64,000 nucleotides of DNA from Gemmobacter megaterium (GCF_900156815.1 NZ_FTOT01000002.1:1-64000); one strand, 5' to 3'; positions 1 through 10,184 are shown, counted from the first letter of the stretch. The notes: a model not told the origin generated them from the sequence alone. Program-made: numbers and translations.

Positions 1-59
1 CCATCCGTGAAGGCGGCCGCACCGTCGGCGCCGGCGTCGTCGCAAAGATCATCGCTTAA
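1..59 (+). CDS. tuf: Elongation factor Tu, C-terminal end (partial)
   Basis: Only the last 18 codons and the TAA stop are present. They read IREGGRTVGAGVVAKIIA, the nearly invariant end of domain III of EF-Tu, the GTPase that delivers aminoacyl-tRNA to the ribosome. The start lies outside the window. A strong hairpin follows about 50 bases downstream and probably ends the transcript. Whether this is tufA or tufB cannot be decided from here. Confidence 0.93.
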   Translation, partial: IREGGRTVGAGVVAKIIA

Positions 60-107
60 TCAGGATCGGAAGGGGGGCGGCTAACCCCGCCTTCCTTGGG
101 ACGAAAC

Positions 108-138
108 AGGGGCCGTCCGGGAAACCGGGCGGCCCTTT
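108..138 (+). terminator. Intrinsic terminator after tuf
   Basis: A GC-rich hairpin with an 11-bp stem (110-120 with 125-135, one G-T wobble), a GAAA tetraloop and a short CTTT run lies between the tuf stop and the convergent MarR-GNAT gene. It fits a rho-independent terminator for tuf. Confidence 0.75.
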
Positions 139-143
139 CGCTG

Positions 144-1070
144 TCATGGTGTCGGCACGCGGCGCACAAACAGCTGTTCCAGCACCTCTGTGCCCCATTG
201 GTTGCCCTGGCGTTCATCCTGCAAGGTGAACCCTGACGTCTCGTACAGGTGACGCGCCGCCGCCAGCCCTGCAAAGGTCCACAGCCGGGTTTCCGCAAAG
301 GCCAGCCCGTCGACATGCGCCAGCGCCGCTGCCAGCAGGCCGCGCCCGGCCCCGCCCCCGCGCAGCCCGTCCTCCATGAGGAACCACCGCAGATGGGCGA
401 CACCGGGGCCCATGTCCTGCCCGTCGATGGCGACAGAGCCGACAATCTCGTCGCCACGCAGGGCAAGCCAGATGCCGTTCCCCGGCATGTCCAGCCGTGT
501 GCAGAACTCGGACAGGCCCTGCGCGACCACGGCCTCGAACCCTTGGCCGAACCCCCAGGCGCGGGCATAGTGGCGGGCGTGCATCGCTGTGATCGCACCG
601 ATCATCCCGCTGCGATAGCCCTGCACGATATGGATCGGCGCAGCGGTGCCCGGCGCCAGCGCCTCGGCATACAACGACAGCCCCTGCACGACCGCCGCCG
701 CGTCCTCGGGCGTCAGGCGCGACAGCGCGCCCGCCACCTGCCCGCGTCCAAAGGCATGGATGGCCTGCACCCGCATCTGCCCCGTCTCGGTCAGGTGCAG
801 CACTTTCAGTCGTCCATCGTCGGGATCCGCCGATTCGATAAGGTCGCCCATCCGGACCAGCCGCGCCAGCATCCGGCTGACGCTGGATTTGCCCAGCCGC
901 AGGATGCGCGACAGATCTCGGGCCGATCTGGCCCGCCCCGCCCCGATTTCGATCAGGGAATGGACCGCCGAAGGCGAAAGGTCGGTGCCCGCGAACTGCC
1001 CGCCCATGAAGCCAAGCTGGCGAACCATCTCGCGCGACGCGGTGCGGATCTCTTCGATCATGTCAGGCAT
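144..1070 (-). CDS. MarR-type regulator fused to GNAT acetyltransferase
   Basis: The 308-residue protein has two parts. Residues about 1-140 form a MarR-like winged helix, with a recognition region around RILRLGKSSVSRMLARLVR and the DPDDGRLKVLHLTETG wing. Residues about 150-308 form a GNAT N-acetyltransferase with an acetyl-CoA loop near LRGGGAGRGLLAAAL. MarR-GNAT fusions are a known family thought to couple DNA binding to acylation, but the substrate here is unknown. I chose the ATG at 1070 because an upstream in-frame ATG at 1097 would lie inside a perfect 10-bp inverted repeat (1077-1105) that looks like the gene's own operator. An ATG at 1061 is also possible. The gene converges on tuf. 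Confidence 0.85.
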   Translation of the reverse strand: MPDMIEEIRTASREMVRQLGFMGGQFAGTDLSPSAVHSLIEIGAGRARSARDLSRILRLGKSSVSRMLARLVRMGDLIESADPDDGRLKVLHLTETGQMRVQAIHAFGRGQVAGALSRLTPEDAAAVVQGLSLYAEALAPGTAAPIHIVQGYRSGMIGAITAMHARHYARAWGFGQGFEAVVAQGLSEFCTRLDMPGNGIWLALRGDEIVGSVAIDGQDMGPGVAHLRWFLMEDGLRGGGAGRGLLAAALAHVDGLAFAETRLWTFAGLAAARHLYETSGFTLQDERQGNQWGTEVLEQLFVRRVPTP

Positions 1071-1076
1071 GAGACA

Positions 1077-1105
1077 CCATATGGTTCGCTTGCGCAACCA
1101 TATGG
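1077..1105. promoter_or_regulatory. Palindromic operator upstream of the MarR-GNAT gene
   Basis: CCATATGGTT (1077-1086) and AACCATATGG (1096-1105) are perfect inverted repeats around a 9-base spacer. The site ends seven bases before the chosen start codon. Size, symmetry and position fit a MarR autoregulatory operator. The binding protein is inferred, not shown. Confidence 0.65.
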
Positions 1106-1158
1106 CATCCGCAGGCAGCCGGTCAATCGCTGGTTCCGGCGCCGGTCACATCCTGGCG

Positions 1159-1653
1159 TCAGCGCGCCAGCAACCGTTCCGCGACCCAGCCATCAATGCC
1201 ATCGCCCTGAATACGCACGCGCACCCAGCCGTTGCCCGCGCTTTCGACAACTTCGACCTCTTCGCCCAGCACGACGCGACCGATCACGCCATGCCCGGTG
1301 GACGGCCCGCCACGCACATTCGCGCTGGCGACCTGCACGCTGCGATACTCTCCGGGGAGTTCGGCCACCGGCTGGACCAGCGCCACCTGCGGAACCGGCT
1401 GCGCCACGCCGATGATCGTCGGACGCAACGGCCCGTCAACCGGCGAGTCGGCCAGCCGTCGCACCGCCGCAGGCAGCCCATGGGTGCCCGGCGCCGTATC
1501 GGCGCGCGTCGCCTGGGGCGAATCGACCGCAGCGGTCACGACCTGATCGCGGCGCAAGCCATCACCCTTGCCATAGACCATTGCGGCGCCGTACAGCCCC
1601 GCGCCCAGCAACCCCGTCAAGGCCACAAGCCGCACAATTCCCAAGCCAGCCAT
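1159..1653 (-). CDS. Membrane-anchored or exported SH3-domain protein
   Basis: A 164-residue protein begins with a hydrophobic segment (residues about 4-28), has a low-complexity linker, and ends in a bacterial SH3 domain (about 100-164: [19 protein letters not shown], then GNGWVRVRI and DGWVAERLL). Such domains usually bind cell-wall peptides or act as targeting modules in the envelope. The ATG at 1653 is preceded by AGGGG seven bases upstream; an upstream in-frame TTG at 1671 is less likely. It is transcribed divergently from parC. No enzymatic domain is visible. Confidence 0.75.
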   Translation of the reverse strand: MAGLGIVRLVALTGLLGAGLYGAAMVYGKGDGLRRDQVVTAAVDSPQATRADTAPGTHGLPAAVRRLADSPVDGPLRPTIIGVAQPVPQVALVQPVAELPGEYRSVQVASANVRGGPSTGHGVIGRVVLGEEVEVVESAGNGWVRVRIQGDGIDGWVAERLLAR

Positions 1654-1814
1654 CCGATCACCCCTTTTCAAATCACCGCGACCCCCGACACTCTGGCGAT
1701 CACGCTGTCGTCATACAGCGGGAAAACCCGCAACTCGTTCCCCGGTTCCCGACCGGCCCCACACAGGCGCAATTCCTGCTGGACCGGCGATCAGGGGCGG
1801 ATTACACCCGCCCC

Positions 1815-4109
1815 ATGACGGACATACCAGAAAACGGCCTGACCTCCGAGTCTCTTTCCAGGGCGATCGGCGCGCGCTACCTGACCTATGCGCTTTCGAC
1901 GATCATGCACCGCGCCTTGCCGGATGCCCGCGACGGGCTCAAGCCGGTGCATCGGCGCATCCTGTATGCCATGCGCGAATTGCGGCTGTCGCCCAGCGGC
2001 GGCTTTCGCAAATCGGCCAAGATCGTCGGCGATGTGATGGGCAACTATCACCCGCATGGCGATGCGGCGATCTATGATGCCATGGCGCGTCTGGCGCAGG
2101 ATTTCGCCATGCGCTACCCGCTGGTCGATGGCCAGGGCAACTTTGGCAATATCGACGGCGACAGCCCCGCCGCCAGCCGCTACACCGAGGCGCGCATGGC
2201 CGCCACGGCAGAGGCGCTGCTGGACGGGCTGGACGAGGATTCGGTTGATTTCCGCCCGAACTACGATGGTACGCTGCGCGAACCCGTGGTGTTGCCGGCG
2301 GCCTTTCCCAACCTGCTGGCCAATGGCTCCAGCGGAATCGCGGTGGGCATGGCGACGAACATTCCGCCGCACAATATCGGGGAACTTGTCGCAGGCTGTC
2401 TGGCAATGATCGAGAGCCCCGAAATTTCCGATGATGCGCTGGTCGACCATATCCCCGGCCCCGACTTTCCCACCGGCGGCCTGCTGGTGGAAGATGCCGC
2501 CTCGATCCGCGAAACCTATCGCACCGGGCGCGGCGCCTTTCGCCTGCGCGCGCGCTGGAGCAAGGAGGATCTGGGTCGCGGCAACTGGCAGATCGTCATC
2601 ACCGAGATCCCCTATCAGGTCGCCAAATCCAAGCTGATCGAAAAGCTGGCCGAACTGATCCAGTTGAAGAAGATCCCGATTCTGGCCGATGTGCGCGACG
2701 AAAGCGCCGAGGATGTCCGCATCGTGCTGGAGCCACGGTCGCGCACCGTGGACCCGGACATGCTGATGGGCCAGCTTTACCGCAATTCCGATCTGGAAAC
2801 GCGGTTCGCGCTGAACATGAACGTACTGATCGACGGCAAGACCCCCAAGGTCTGTTCGCTCAAAGAGGTGCTGCGCGCCTTTCTTGACCACCGGCGCGAG
2901 GTGCTGCAACGCCGCAGCCAACACCGGATGGACAAGATCGACCACCGGCTGGAGGTGCTCGAAGGCTTCATCATCGCCTTTCTGAATCTGGACCGGGTGA
3001 TCGACATCATCCGCTATGACAGCGATCCGCGCGCCGCCCTGATGCGCGAGGAATGGGGCCGCGCCTTTCCGCGCGCCCTGTCCGAAAAGGAATATGTCTC
3101 GCCGCCTGCTGGCGAAGGCGAACTGACCGAGGTGCAGGCCGAGGCCATCCTCAACATGCGCCTGCGGTCGTTGCGGCGACTTGAGGAAATGGAACTGCGC
3201 CGCGAACGCGACGAACTGATGAAAGAGCGCGCCGCGCTAGAGGCACTTCTGGGATCCGATCGCAAGCAGTGGAAAAAGATCGGCGAGGAACTGCGCAAGA
3301 TGGCGATGTTCTTCGGCCCCGACACCCCGGCGGGGCGTCGCCGTACCGGCTTTGCCGAAGCGGGCGAGGTTGTCGAAATCCCGATGGAGGCGATGATCGA
3401 CCGCGAGCCGATCACCGTCATCTGCTCGCGCATGGGCTGGATCCGCGCGATGAAGGGCCATGTGGCGCTGGATGGCGAGTTGAAGTTCAAGGACGGCGAC
3501 GGGCCGCGCTTTGCCTTTCATGCCGAAACCACGGACAAGATCGTGCTGTTCGCCGCCAATGGCCGGTTCTACACGCTGCTGGGCGCCAATCTGCCCGGCG
3601 GGCGTGGCATGGGCGAACCCGTGCGCCTGATGGTCGATCTGCCCAATGATGCCGAAATCGTCGATTTCCTGATCTGGCGGCCGGGGGAAAAGCTGATCGT
3701 GGCCTCGGATGCCGGCGACGGGTTCGTTGTCACATCGGATGACGTGCTGGCCCAGACACGGGCAGGCAAGGCGGTTCTGACGGTGGGCGAGGGTGTGCGC
3801 GCCAAGCTGATCCGGCGCGTCTCGGGCGATCATGTCGCCGTTGTGGGCGACAACCGCAAGCTGCTGGTGTTCCCGCTGGTGCAGATCCCCGAGATGTCCA
3901 AGGGCAAGGGCGTGCGGTTGCAAAAGTTCAAGGACGGCGGCCTGTCCGACCTAACGACGCTGACCCTCGCACAGGGCCTGTCTTGGAAGGATCCCGCCGG
4001 GCGCACCCGGACCGAGGCGGATCTGGCCGAATGGCTGGCAAATCGCGCCGGAACCGGGCGGATGGCGCCGCGCGGGTTCCCGCGCGACAACACATTTGAT
4101 CAGCCCTGA
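1815..4109 (+). CDS. parC: DNA topoisomerase IV subunit A
   Basis: The 764-residue ParC is the DNA-cleaving subunit of the type II topoisomerase that unlinks replicated chromosomes together with ParE. The N-terminal breakage-reunion domain is intact. The motif [11 protein letters not shown] places the catalytic tyrosine at residue 123, and the C-terminal beta-pinwheel region follows from about residue 490. ParC rather than GyrA is favoured by the shorter C-terminal domain and sequence style ([19 protein letters not shown]). The quinolone-determining motif reads [11 protein letters not shown], with Ala where E. coli ParC has Ser80. The start at MTDIPENG is the best match to family length; no clear Shine-Dalgarno is seen. 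The 3' end overlaps the convergent MFS gene by 10 bases. Confidence 0.93.
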   Translation: MTDIPENGLTSESLSRAIGARYLTYALSTIMHRALPDARDGLKPVHRRILYAMRELRLSPSGGFRKSAKIVGDVMGNYHPHGDAAIYDAMARLAQDFAMRYPLVDGQGNFGNIDGDSPAASRYTEARMAATAEALLDGLDEDSVDFRPNYDGTLREPVVLPAAFPNLLANGSSGIAVGMATNIPPHNIGELVAGCLAMIESPEISDDALVDHIPGPDFPTGGLLVEDAASIRETYRTGRGAFRLRARWSKEDLGRGNWQIVITEIPYQVAKSKLIEKLAELIQLKKIPILADVRDESAEDVRIVLEPRSRTVDPDMLMGQLYRNSDLETRFALNMNVLIDGKTPKVCSLKEVLRAFLDHRREVLQRRSQHRMDKIDHRLEVLEGFIIAFLNLDRVIDIIRYDSDPRAALMREEWGRAFPRALSEKEYVSPPAGEGELTEVQAEAILNMRLRSLRRLEEMELRRERDELMKERAALEALLGSDRKQWKKIGEELRKMAMFFGPDTPAGRRRTGFAEAGEVVEIPMEAMIDREPITVICSRMGWIRAMKGHVALDGELKFKDGDGPRFAFHAETTDKIVLFAANGRFYTLLGANLPGGRGMGEPVRLMVDLPNDAEIVDFLIWRPGEKLIVASDAGDGFVVTSDDVLAQTRAGKAVLTVGEGVRAKLIRRVSGDHVAVVGDNRKLLVFPLVQIPEMSKGKGVRLQKFKDGGLSDLTTLTLAQGLSWKDPAGRTRTEADLAEWLANRAGTGRMAPRGFPRDNTFDQP

Positions 4110-5326
4110 CCGCTGCGGCGCGGCCCCCGGGCCGCGCCCAGACGCGGGTGCAGCCGCCGTGCCAGCCCCCAGCATCCGGCCAGCAAGGCGCCCATGGCCA
4201 GGAACAGCCACGGCAGCGGCGCGACCAGCAGCACGGCCCAGGCAAGCCCCGGCGACACGATGGCCGACACATCGCGGAAGGTGGAATAGACCGCTGCCAT
4301 CTCGGTCCGCTCCGATGGTTTGACGGCCAGCAGGAAGGGCAACCCACCCGCCACATCCAGCAGCAGCAGGAACCCCGTCCCGGCCATCAGCACTGCGACC
4401 ACCCCCCAGGGCAGCCCCGTCACCGCCAGCAGCGTGGCCGCGCAATAGCACAGCGCCGCCCCCATGAAGCCCACCCGAACCGCCCGCCGGACCGATCGTT
4501 TCTGCATCCAGCGCAGCATCAGGGGCGTGGCGAACATCATCCCCGACGCAACCGACAGCGCCAGCCCGCCCACGCGCCGGTCCAACCCGGTCTCGACCGC
4601 ATAGATCGGCAGATAGACCACGAACATCCACCACCCCGACGACCGTATCACCGCAAAGGTCCAACCCACCATCAGCCGCGGCTGGGCAAAGAACCGCCCC
4701 AGATAGGCCAGCGGATTGGGGGCCGGACCGGCCGCACGGGCAATCGCCTTGCCATTGCCCAGCCGCAACACCCAAAAGCTCGCCAGCATGACCGCCGCCA
4801 GCCCCGCCGCGATCAGAAAGGGCAGCGGGCGCCACAGTTCCAGCGCGGTCACTCCCGCCAGCGGCCCGACCGTCCAGGCGATCCCGGAATACAGCATCCG
4901 GGTGGATTCGTTGCGCCCCAGATCCGACTTGGCGATATAGTCCAGCACATAGGCATTCAGGCAGACAAAGCAGGTCACGGTCCCCAGCGCCGCACCGGCC
5001 ACCGCCAGCGGCATGGCGGCGCCGCCGACGATCCCCGCCATATGCCCCAGCACATACAGCCCCACCCCCAGCGTATAGGTCCAGCGCCGCGCCAACCGGC
5101 TGGCCAGCCAGGGCACCATCAGACCAAAACCCAGCGACAACAGGCCGATCACGACATAGATCCCCGACACCCGGTCGGCATCGCCAAAGACCGCATAGAT
5201 CTCCAGCGGCAGGACAGAGACCAGCATGGCCCGCACCCCCGCCTCCATCCCGCCAAGCAAGGCAAAGGTGCGCACACCCGGCGCAGGTGCAGCGTGGGAC
5301 CAATCGGTCATCATGGGGGCTGGCAT
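4100..5326 (-). CDS. MFS transporter
   Basis: A protein of about 408 residues has some 12 hydrophobic segments and no large soluble domain, typical of the major facilitator superfamily. Basic loops such as [10 protein letters not shown] fall in the position of the conserved loop between helices 2 and 3. It probably exports or imports a small molecule by proton coupling; the substrate cannot be read from sequence. The ATG at 5326 is chosen because GGAG lies six bases upstream; the frame extends further but without a ribosome site. It sits downstream of recO on the same strand with a 63-base gap. Confidence 0.8.
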   Translation of the reverse strand: MPAPMMTDWSHAAPAPGVRTFALLGGMEAGVRAMLVSVLPLEIYAVFGDADRVSGIYVVIGLLSLGFGLMVPWLASRLARRWTYTLGVGLYVLGHMAGIVGGAAMPLAVAGAALGTVTCFVCLNAYVLDYIAKSDLGRNESTRMLYSGIAWTVGPLAGVTALELWRPLPFLIAAGLAAVMLASFWVLRLGNGKAIARAAGPAPNPLAYLGRFFAQPRLMVGWTFAVIRSSGWWMFVVYLPIYAVETGLDRRVGGLALSVASGMMFATPLMLRWMQKRSVRRAVRVGFMGAALCYCAATLLAVTGLPWGVVAVLMAGTGFLLLLDVAGGLPFLLAVKPSERTEMAAVYSTFRDVSAIVSPGLAWAVLLVAPLPWLFLAMGALLAGCWGLARRLHPRLGAARGPRRSGQG

Positions 5327-5389
5327 CGGTATCTCCGCAGGCAGGCCGCAGCCTCCCTGCCGCGACACACCTGCCGGTTGCCAAGGCTA

Positions 5390-6109
5390 TCACCGTGCCA
5401 GCAGATCGACCAGACGTGCCCGCGCCTCGGGCAAGGGGCGCGCCCCGGCATCGGCGCACAACTCCCTGTGCAGGAAATGCCCCGTCACACGCAACCCGGC
5501 CACCAGATCGGCCGGGCCCGCAGGCCCCGCCCCCAGCAGCACCGGCGGCAACGGCAGCAGACGATCCTCCCAGCCCTGCGCCGCCTCGGCCGTCACGGCA
5601 CGGCCCGTGCGCGGGCTGACCCAGGCCAGCCCCCCGGTTGCGCCCGTCACCGCGCATCGGCCCAGATCCAGCCCAAAGCCCAGATCGCCCAGCAACCCCA
5701 CCTCCCAGCGCAGATACAGCACCGGCCAATCCGGCACCGTCCCCATCGCCTCCAGCAAGGCCAGCGTCGCGGCATAGAGGCCCGGATGCGGCTCGCGTTC
5801 CGGCACTGCACGAGAGATCATGGCACAGACCGCCGACATCCCCGCCAATGCCTTGCGATCGGCCATCAGGGCCGCCGCCCGCGCCTTCAGCGGCTCTGCC
5901 GTGAAATGCCCCAGATGCGCCCCCAGCCGTGCCCGCCAGACCGCCGCCACCTGATTGCCCGGCATCAGCACAGGCGCCATGCGCCGCCCCGCGCCGCCCC
6001 GCACGACCCCGGCATGGCGCCCCTGCGCTTCGGTAAAGATCTCGACGATGGCCGCGCTCTCGCCATGCGGTCGCACGGCCAGAACCAGCCCTTCTGCGGC
6101 CCATTCCAT
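5390..6109 (-). CDS. recO: DNA repair protein RecO
   Basis: The 239-residue protein matches RecO throughout. It has an N-terminal OB fold (MEWAAEGLVLAVRPHGESAAIVEIFTEAQGRHAGVVRGG) and a helical C-terminal part. RecO works with RecF and RecR to load RecA on SSB-coated single-stranded DNA at gaps. The zinc-binding cysteines found in some RecO proteins are not present as a set here, as in many alphaproteobacteria. The start at MEWAAEG is preferred over an upstream GTG because homologues begin at this point. era, often next to recO in this group, is not adjacent. Confidence 0.9.
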   Translation of the reverse strand: MEWAAEGLVLAVRPHGESAAIVEIFTEAQGRHAGVVRGGAGRRMAPVLMPGNQVAAVWRARLGAHLGHFTAEPLKARAAALMADRKALAGMSAVCAMISRAVPEREPHPGLYAATLALLEAMGTVPDWPVLYLRWEVGLLGDLGFGLDLGRCAVTGATGGLAWVSPRTGRAVTAEAAQGWEDRLLPLPPVLLGAGPAGPADLVAGLRVTGHFLHRELCADAGARPLPEARARLVDLLAR

Positions 6110-6210
6110 CGTGGCAAGATGCACCCATGCCCCGCCGCCGTCCAGCCGCGACGGAAAAGGCCGGACACCCCGTTGAACCCCCGGAACCGCGCCCCCGCCA
6201 GGAGATCCCG

Positions 6211-6684
6211 ATGACCGCCCCGACCGCCTACAGCCGCACGCAAAAGGCGCTGCACTGGTTGACCGCCCTGCTCATCCTAGCCCAGTTCATCTTTCCCGAC
6301 GCCATCAGCGCCGCCTGGCGCGCCTTTCGCGCGGGCACCCAGATCGCCGCCGACCCGCTGGTCTTCGCCCATATTGCCGGTGGGCTGGCGGTGCTGGCCT
6401 TCGCGCTCTGGCGGCTCGTGCTGCGCGCCCGCCACGGCGCCCCCCCGGCCCAGGGCCGCGCATGGGTCGTGCAAGCCGCCCATTTTGGCCACCTCGCCCT
6501 CTATGCGGTGATGATCGCCATGGCGGTCAGCGGCGGCGCCGCATGGTTCGGCGGCCTCGCCCTCGCCGCGGATGTGCACGAATTGCTCAAGCCCGTCCTG
6601 GTGCTGCTGGTGCTGGGCCATGTCGTCATGGCCCTGTGGCATCAGTTCGTGCTCCGCGACGGAACGCTGGCCCGGATGCGCTGA
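6211..6684 (+). CDS. Cytochrome b561
   Basis: A 157-residue four-helix membrane protein of the bacterial di-heme b561 family. Histidines lie at the expected helix positions (KALHWLTALL, FAHIAGGLAV, AHFGHLALYA, VLGHVVMALWHQFV) for ligation of two b hemes. Members shuttle electrons between the quinone pool and other partners or oxidise superoxide; which applies here is unknown. AGGAG six bases before the ATG supports the start. It is divergent from recO. Confidence 0.88.
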   Translation: MTAPTAYSRTQKALHWLTALLILAQFIFPDAISAAWRAFRAGTQIAADPLVFAHIAGGLAVLAFALWRLVLRARHGAPPAQGRAWVVQAAHFGHLALYAVMIAMAVSGGAAWFGGLALAADVHELLKPVLVLLVLGHVVMALWHQFVLRDGTLARMR

Positions 6685-6802
6685 CCCCGGCACCCTGCCG
6701 GGCGCCGCCGCGCCACCCTTGCCCGGACCCAAGGCCCCCCGGTCCGGGCAGCGCCATTGAGCAACCGCCCCGCAGCACGGCAGGGACCCGCGGCAGCGCG
6801 GA

Positions 6803-8245
6803 TCAGTCGGCCGCGGGTTCCACCGCCCCTGATCCTGCCTCGCCCTCCGGCGCGGGCGCGGGTGCCGTCAGCAAGCCATTGGTCCAGGTGCCCGGCGCCT
6901 CTTGCCCCGAGGCATAGCGGGCAACCCCCTGCCCATGCGGTTTCCCCCCCGCGAACGCCCCTTCGTAGACATCGCCCGAGGCCCAGCGGGCCACGCCCTG
7001 GCCCGCCGGCTCGCCTGCCAGGAAATCCCCTTCGTAGCGGTAGCCGTCCGGGCGTTCCAACACGCCCCTGCCCTCGCGCAGATCGGCGCGGAACCCACCC
7101 TCGTACCGGCTGCCATCGGGATAGACGGCGACACCCTGCCCGTCCCGGCGGCCATCGACCCAATCCCCCTCGAAACGGTACCCATCGGGCAAGGTCAGCA
7201 CCCCCTTGCCCTGACGCTGGCCGGCCCGAAACGCCCCTTCATAGACCGCCCCATCCGCCAGCCGCGACACGCCCTGCCCCTCGATGGCGCCATCGACCCA
7301 GTCCCCCTCATAGCTCGTCCCATCGGGCCAGGTCATGCTGCCGGTCCCCTGCGGCAGATCGGCAACGAACATGCCCAGATAGACCGCCCCATCGGGATGC
7401 TGCATCCGCCCGGTGCCCTCGATCCGGCCCTCACGCCAGTCCCCCTCGTAGACCATGCCCGAGGCCGCGCGATAGGTGCCCTTGCCATGCCGCCGGTCGC
7501 GGGCGAAATCGCCCTCATAGCTGCCCCCGTCGGCATAGGACACACGCCCCTGGCCGCTGCGCAGCCCCGTCTCGAATCCGCCGTCATACAGATCGCCATT
7601 CGGCTGGGTCAGCTTGCCCTCACCGTGCATCTGGCCATCGACCCAGCCCCCGACATAGGTCAGCCCGTCGGGCATGATCAGCGTGCCCTGCCCCTGACGC
7701 TGGCCGTCCACCACCGCACCATCATATCGCGCCCCGTCGGGATAGGTGATCAGCGCCATCCCGTCGCGCCGCCCTTCGGACCAGTCGCCCTCGTAGCGAT
7801 AGCCCTGCGGATCCTCCATGACGCCGCGCCCCTGGGCCAGACCATTGACCATGGCCCCGGTATAGACGACCCCGCCGGGATAGGTCGCCACCCCCTGCCC
7901 GGTCATCTGGCCGCCGGTCCAGTCGCCGTCATAGCTGCCACCATCGGGAAAGGTGATCTTGCCGGTCCCTTCGGGCTTGCCCGCCTCGAAAGCACCTTCA
8001 TAGACCGCCCCATTGGGAAAGCGCGCGCGGCCCTGCCCCCGGATCTCCCCGGCCACCCAGGCCCCCGAATACTCATAGCCATCCGGCAACCGATAAGTGC
8101 CCTGCCCGTGCTGGCGCCCGTCCTGGAATGTCCCTTCATAGACCGAGCCATCGGAATATTGCTTGACCGCAACCTCCTGCGCCAGCGCCCCGCCGCCCAG
8201 GGCCACCAGCCCCGCCACGATCCAGACCAGACCCTTTTCCGCCAT
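6803..8245 (-). CDS. Exported MORN-repeat protein
   Basis: A 480-residue protein has an N-terminal signal peptide (residues 1-22, ending GGGALAQ) followed almost entirely by MORN repeats of about 23 residues. I count 18 good copies of the DG-x-x-YEG...G-x-G-x-G pattern and one degraded copy at the end. MORN arrays form long beta-hairpin solenoids that act as scaffolds or lipid-binding surfaces. The tail beyond the repeats is acidic and Ala/Pro rich. No catalytic domain is visible. The DNA repeats have drifted, so the array is old rather than recently expanded. Confidence 0.85.
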   Translation of the reverse strand: MAEKGLVWIVAGLVALGGGALAQEVAVKQYSDGSVYEGTFQDGRQHGQGTYRLPDGYEYSGAWVAGEIRGQGRARFPNGAVYEGAFEAGKPEGTGKITFPDGGSYDGDWTGGQMTGQGVATYPGGVVYTGAMVNGLAQGRGVMEDPQGYRYEGDWSEGRRDGMALITYPDGARYDGAVVDGQRQGQGTLIMPDGLTYVGGWVDGQMHGEGKLTQPNGDLYDGGFETGLRSGQGRVSYADGGSYEGDFARDRRHGKGTYRAASGMVYEGDWREGRIEGTGRMQHPDGAVYLGMFVADLPQGTGSMTWPDGTSYEGDWVDGAIEGQGVSRLADGAVYEGAFRAGQRQGKGVLTLPDGYRFEGDWVDGRRDGQGVAVYPDGSRYEGGFRADLREGRGVLERPDGYRYEGDFLAGEPAGQGVARWASGDVYEGAFAGGKPHGQGVARYASGQEAPGTWTNGLLTAPAPAPEGEAGSGAVEPAAD

Positions 8246-8332
8246 CGCCAGCCCCCCGGTTGCCTCGGACGCCAGCCTACGCCGCCGCCGCCCCGCCTGA
8301 CAAGCCGCCGGGGATCACGGATCCCTCATCGC

Positions 8333-8425
8333 TTTCATCTTGCCCGAAATACCCTCGGGCGGGGTCCGGGGAGGGTCGGAAGACCCTCCCCGGCGGGGGG
8401 TGCGGGGGGCTGGCCCCCCGCTTTC
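8333..8425. repeat. REP-like intergenic element, copy 1
   Basis: The sequence starts TTTCATCTTGCCCGAAATAC and continues into G/C runs that fold into hairpins (for example GGGGAGGGTC with GACCCTCCCC around 8371-8394). The leading 20 bases recur with one change at 46060-46079. It lies in the gap between the MORN gene and nadE. Confidence 0.6.
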
Positions 8426-8482
8426 CCCCTTGATCCGCCCCCCCCAGCGACTAGAACCACCAAAGACGCGAAAGGAACCCCC

Positions 8483-10147
8483 ATGGCCGAACGTTTCCGC
8501 CTGCTCATCGCCCAGTGGAATCCCACCGTGGGCGCGCTTGCCGCCAATGCCGCCGCGGCACGGGCCGCCTGGGATCAGGGCCGCGCGGCGGGGGCCGATC
8601 TGGTCATGCTGCCCGAGATGTTCCTGACCGGCTACCAAACCCAGGATCTGGTGCTGCGCCGCGCCTTCCTGCGCGACGTGGCCGCCACGCTGGCGCAACT
8701 CGCCGCCGATTGCGCCGATGGTCCGGCGCTGGGACTCGGGGCGCCCGATCTGGTGGGCGAGCGGGTCTACAACGCCTGGCATGTCCTGCACGAGGGGCGG
8801 ATCACCACGGTGATCCGCAAGCATCATCTGCCGAATACCGATGTGTTCGACGAACACCGGCTCTATACGGCGGCGCCGGTCTCCGGCCCCTGGCGTCTGG
8901 GGCCGATCCGGATCGGCACCCCGATCTGCGAGGATGCCTGGCATCCCGACGTGGCCGAGACCCTGGCCGAAACCGGGGCCCAGATCCTGCTGGTGCCCAA
9001 TGGCTCGCCCTATGCGCGGGGCAAGCATGACACACGGATGCAGTTGATGGTCGCGCGTGTGATCGAAACCGGGCTGCCGCTGGTCTATCTCAACATGATC
9101 GGCGGTCAGGATGATCAGGTCTTCGACGGCGGATCCTTCGTGCTGAACCCCGGCGGCCGGCTTGCGGCCCAGCTGCCCGCCTTCGACAGCGCGACGCAGG
9201 TGATCGACTTTGCCCATACCGATGACGGCTGGCGCGCGGATCCGGCGCCCCGCGCCCTGCTGCCGGATGAGTGGGAATCGGACTACCGCGCCATGGTCGA
9301 CTCCTTGCGCGACTATTTCGGAAAATCCGGGTTTTCCCGCGCCATCCTTGGCCTGTCCGGCGGTATCGACAGCGCCATCGTCGCCACCATTGCCGCCGAT
9401 GCGCTGGGGCCGGAAAACGTGCATTGCGTCATGCTTCCGTCCGAATACACCTCGGCCCATTCGCTCGAGGATGCGGCAGCGGTTGCCACCGCACTGGGGG
9501 TCAGGCTGGACACCGTGCCGATCGACGATCCCCGCGCGGCGGTAAGCCGCGCGCTGGCCCCGCTGTTCGCAGGCACCGCCCCCGATGTGACCGAAGAGAA
9601 CATCCAGTCGCGCCTGCGCGGGCTGCTGCTGATGGCACTGTCGAACAAGTTCGGCGCGATGCTGCTGACCACCGGCAACAAATCCGAGGTCGCGGTCGGC
9701 TATTGCACGATCTATGGCGACATGGCCGGCGGCTACAACCCGATCAAGGATCTCTACAAGACCCGCGTGTTCGAAACCTGCCGCTGGCGCAACGCGAACC
9801 ACCGCCCCTGGATGAAAGGCCCGGCGGGCGAGGTCATCCCGCCCCGTGTCATCGACAAACCCCCCAGCGCCGAATTGCGCGCCGATCAGAAGGACGAGGA
9901 CAGCCTGCCACCCTATCCGGTGCTCGATGCCATCCTCGAAGGGCTGGTCGACCGTGACATGTCGGTTGCCGAACTGGTCGCGGCGGGATTCGACCCCGCC
10001 ACGGTCAAGCGCATCGAGCATCTGATCTTCATCAGCGAATGGAAAAGGTTCCAGTCCGCGCCGGGCACCCGCCTGACCGGGCGTGCCTTCTGGCTGGACC
10101 GGCGCTATCCGATCGTGAATCGCTGGCGGGATTCGGGCCGGGGCTGA
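8483..10147 (+). CDS. nadE: Glutamine-dependent NAD+ synthetase
   Basis: The 554-residue enzyme makes NAD+ from deamido-NAD+, ATP and glutamine-derived ammonia. Residues 1 to about 270 are a nitrilase-type glutaminase with the triad E45 (LPEMFLTGY), K113 (IRKHHLPN) and C149 (PICEDAW). The C-terminal synthetase has the PP-loop SGGIDS at 292-297 and the conserved TGNKSEVAVGYCTIYGDMAG segment. Length and domain order match the glutamine-dependent class. GGAA sits seven bases before the ATG. The last residues (FWLDRRYPIVNRWRDSGRG) are the normal family end. Confidence 0.95.
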   Translation: MAERFRLLIAQWNPTVGALAANAAAARAAWDQGRAAGADLVMLPEMFLTGYQTQDLVLRRAFLRDVAATLAQLAADCADGPALGLGAPDLVGERVYNAWHVLHEGRITTVIRKHHLPNTDVFDEHRLYTAAPVSGPWRLGPIRIGTPICEDAWHPDVAETLAETGAQILLVPNGSPYARGKHDTRMQLMVARVIETGLPLVYLNMIGGQDDQVFDGGSFVLNPGGRLAAQLPAFDSATQVIDFAHTDDGWRADPAPRALLPDEWESDYRAMVDSLRDYFGKSGFSRAILGLSGGIDSAIVATIAADALGPENVHCVMLPSEYTSAHSLEDAAAVATALGVRLDTVPIDDPRAAVSRALAPLFAGTAPDVTEENIQSRLRGLLLMALSNKFGAMLLTTGNKSEVAVGYCTIYGDMAGGYNPIKDLYKTRVFETCRWRNANHRPWMKGPAGEVIPPRVIDKPPSAELRADQKDEDSLPPYPVLDAILEGLVDRDMSVAELVAAGFDPATVKRIEHLIFISEWKRFQSAPGTRLTGRAFWLDRRYPIVNRWRDSGRG

Positions 10148-10184
10148 CACGGGCCAATCTGCCGCAGGGCGGACGGAAAACGCT

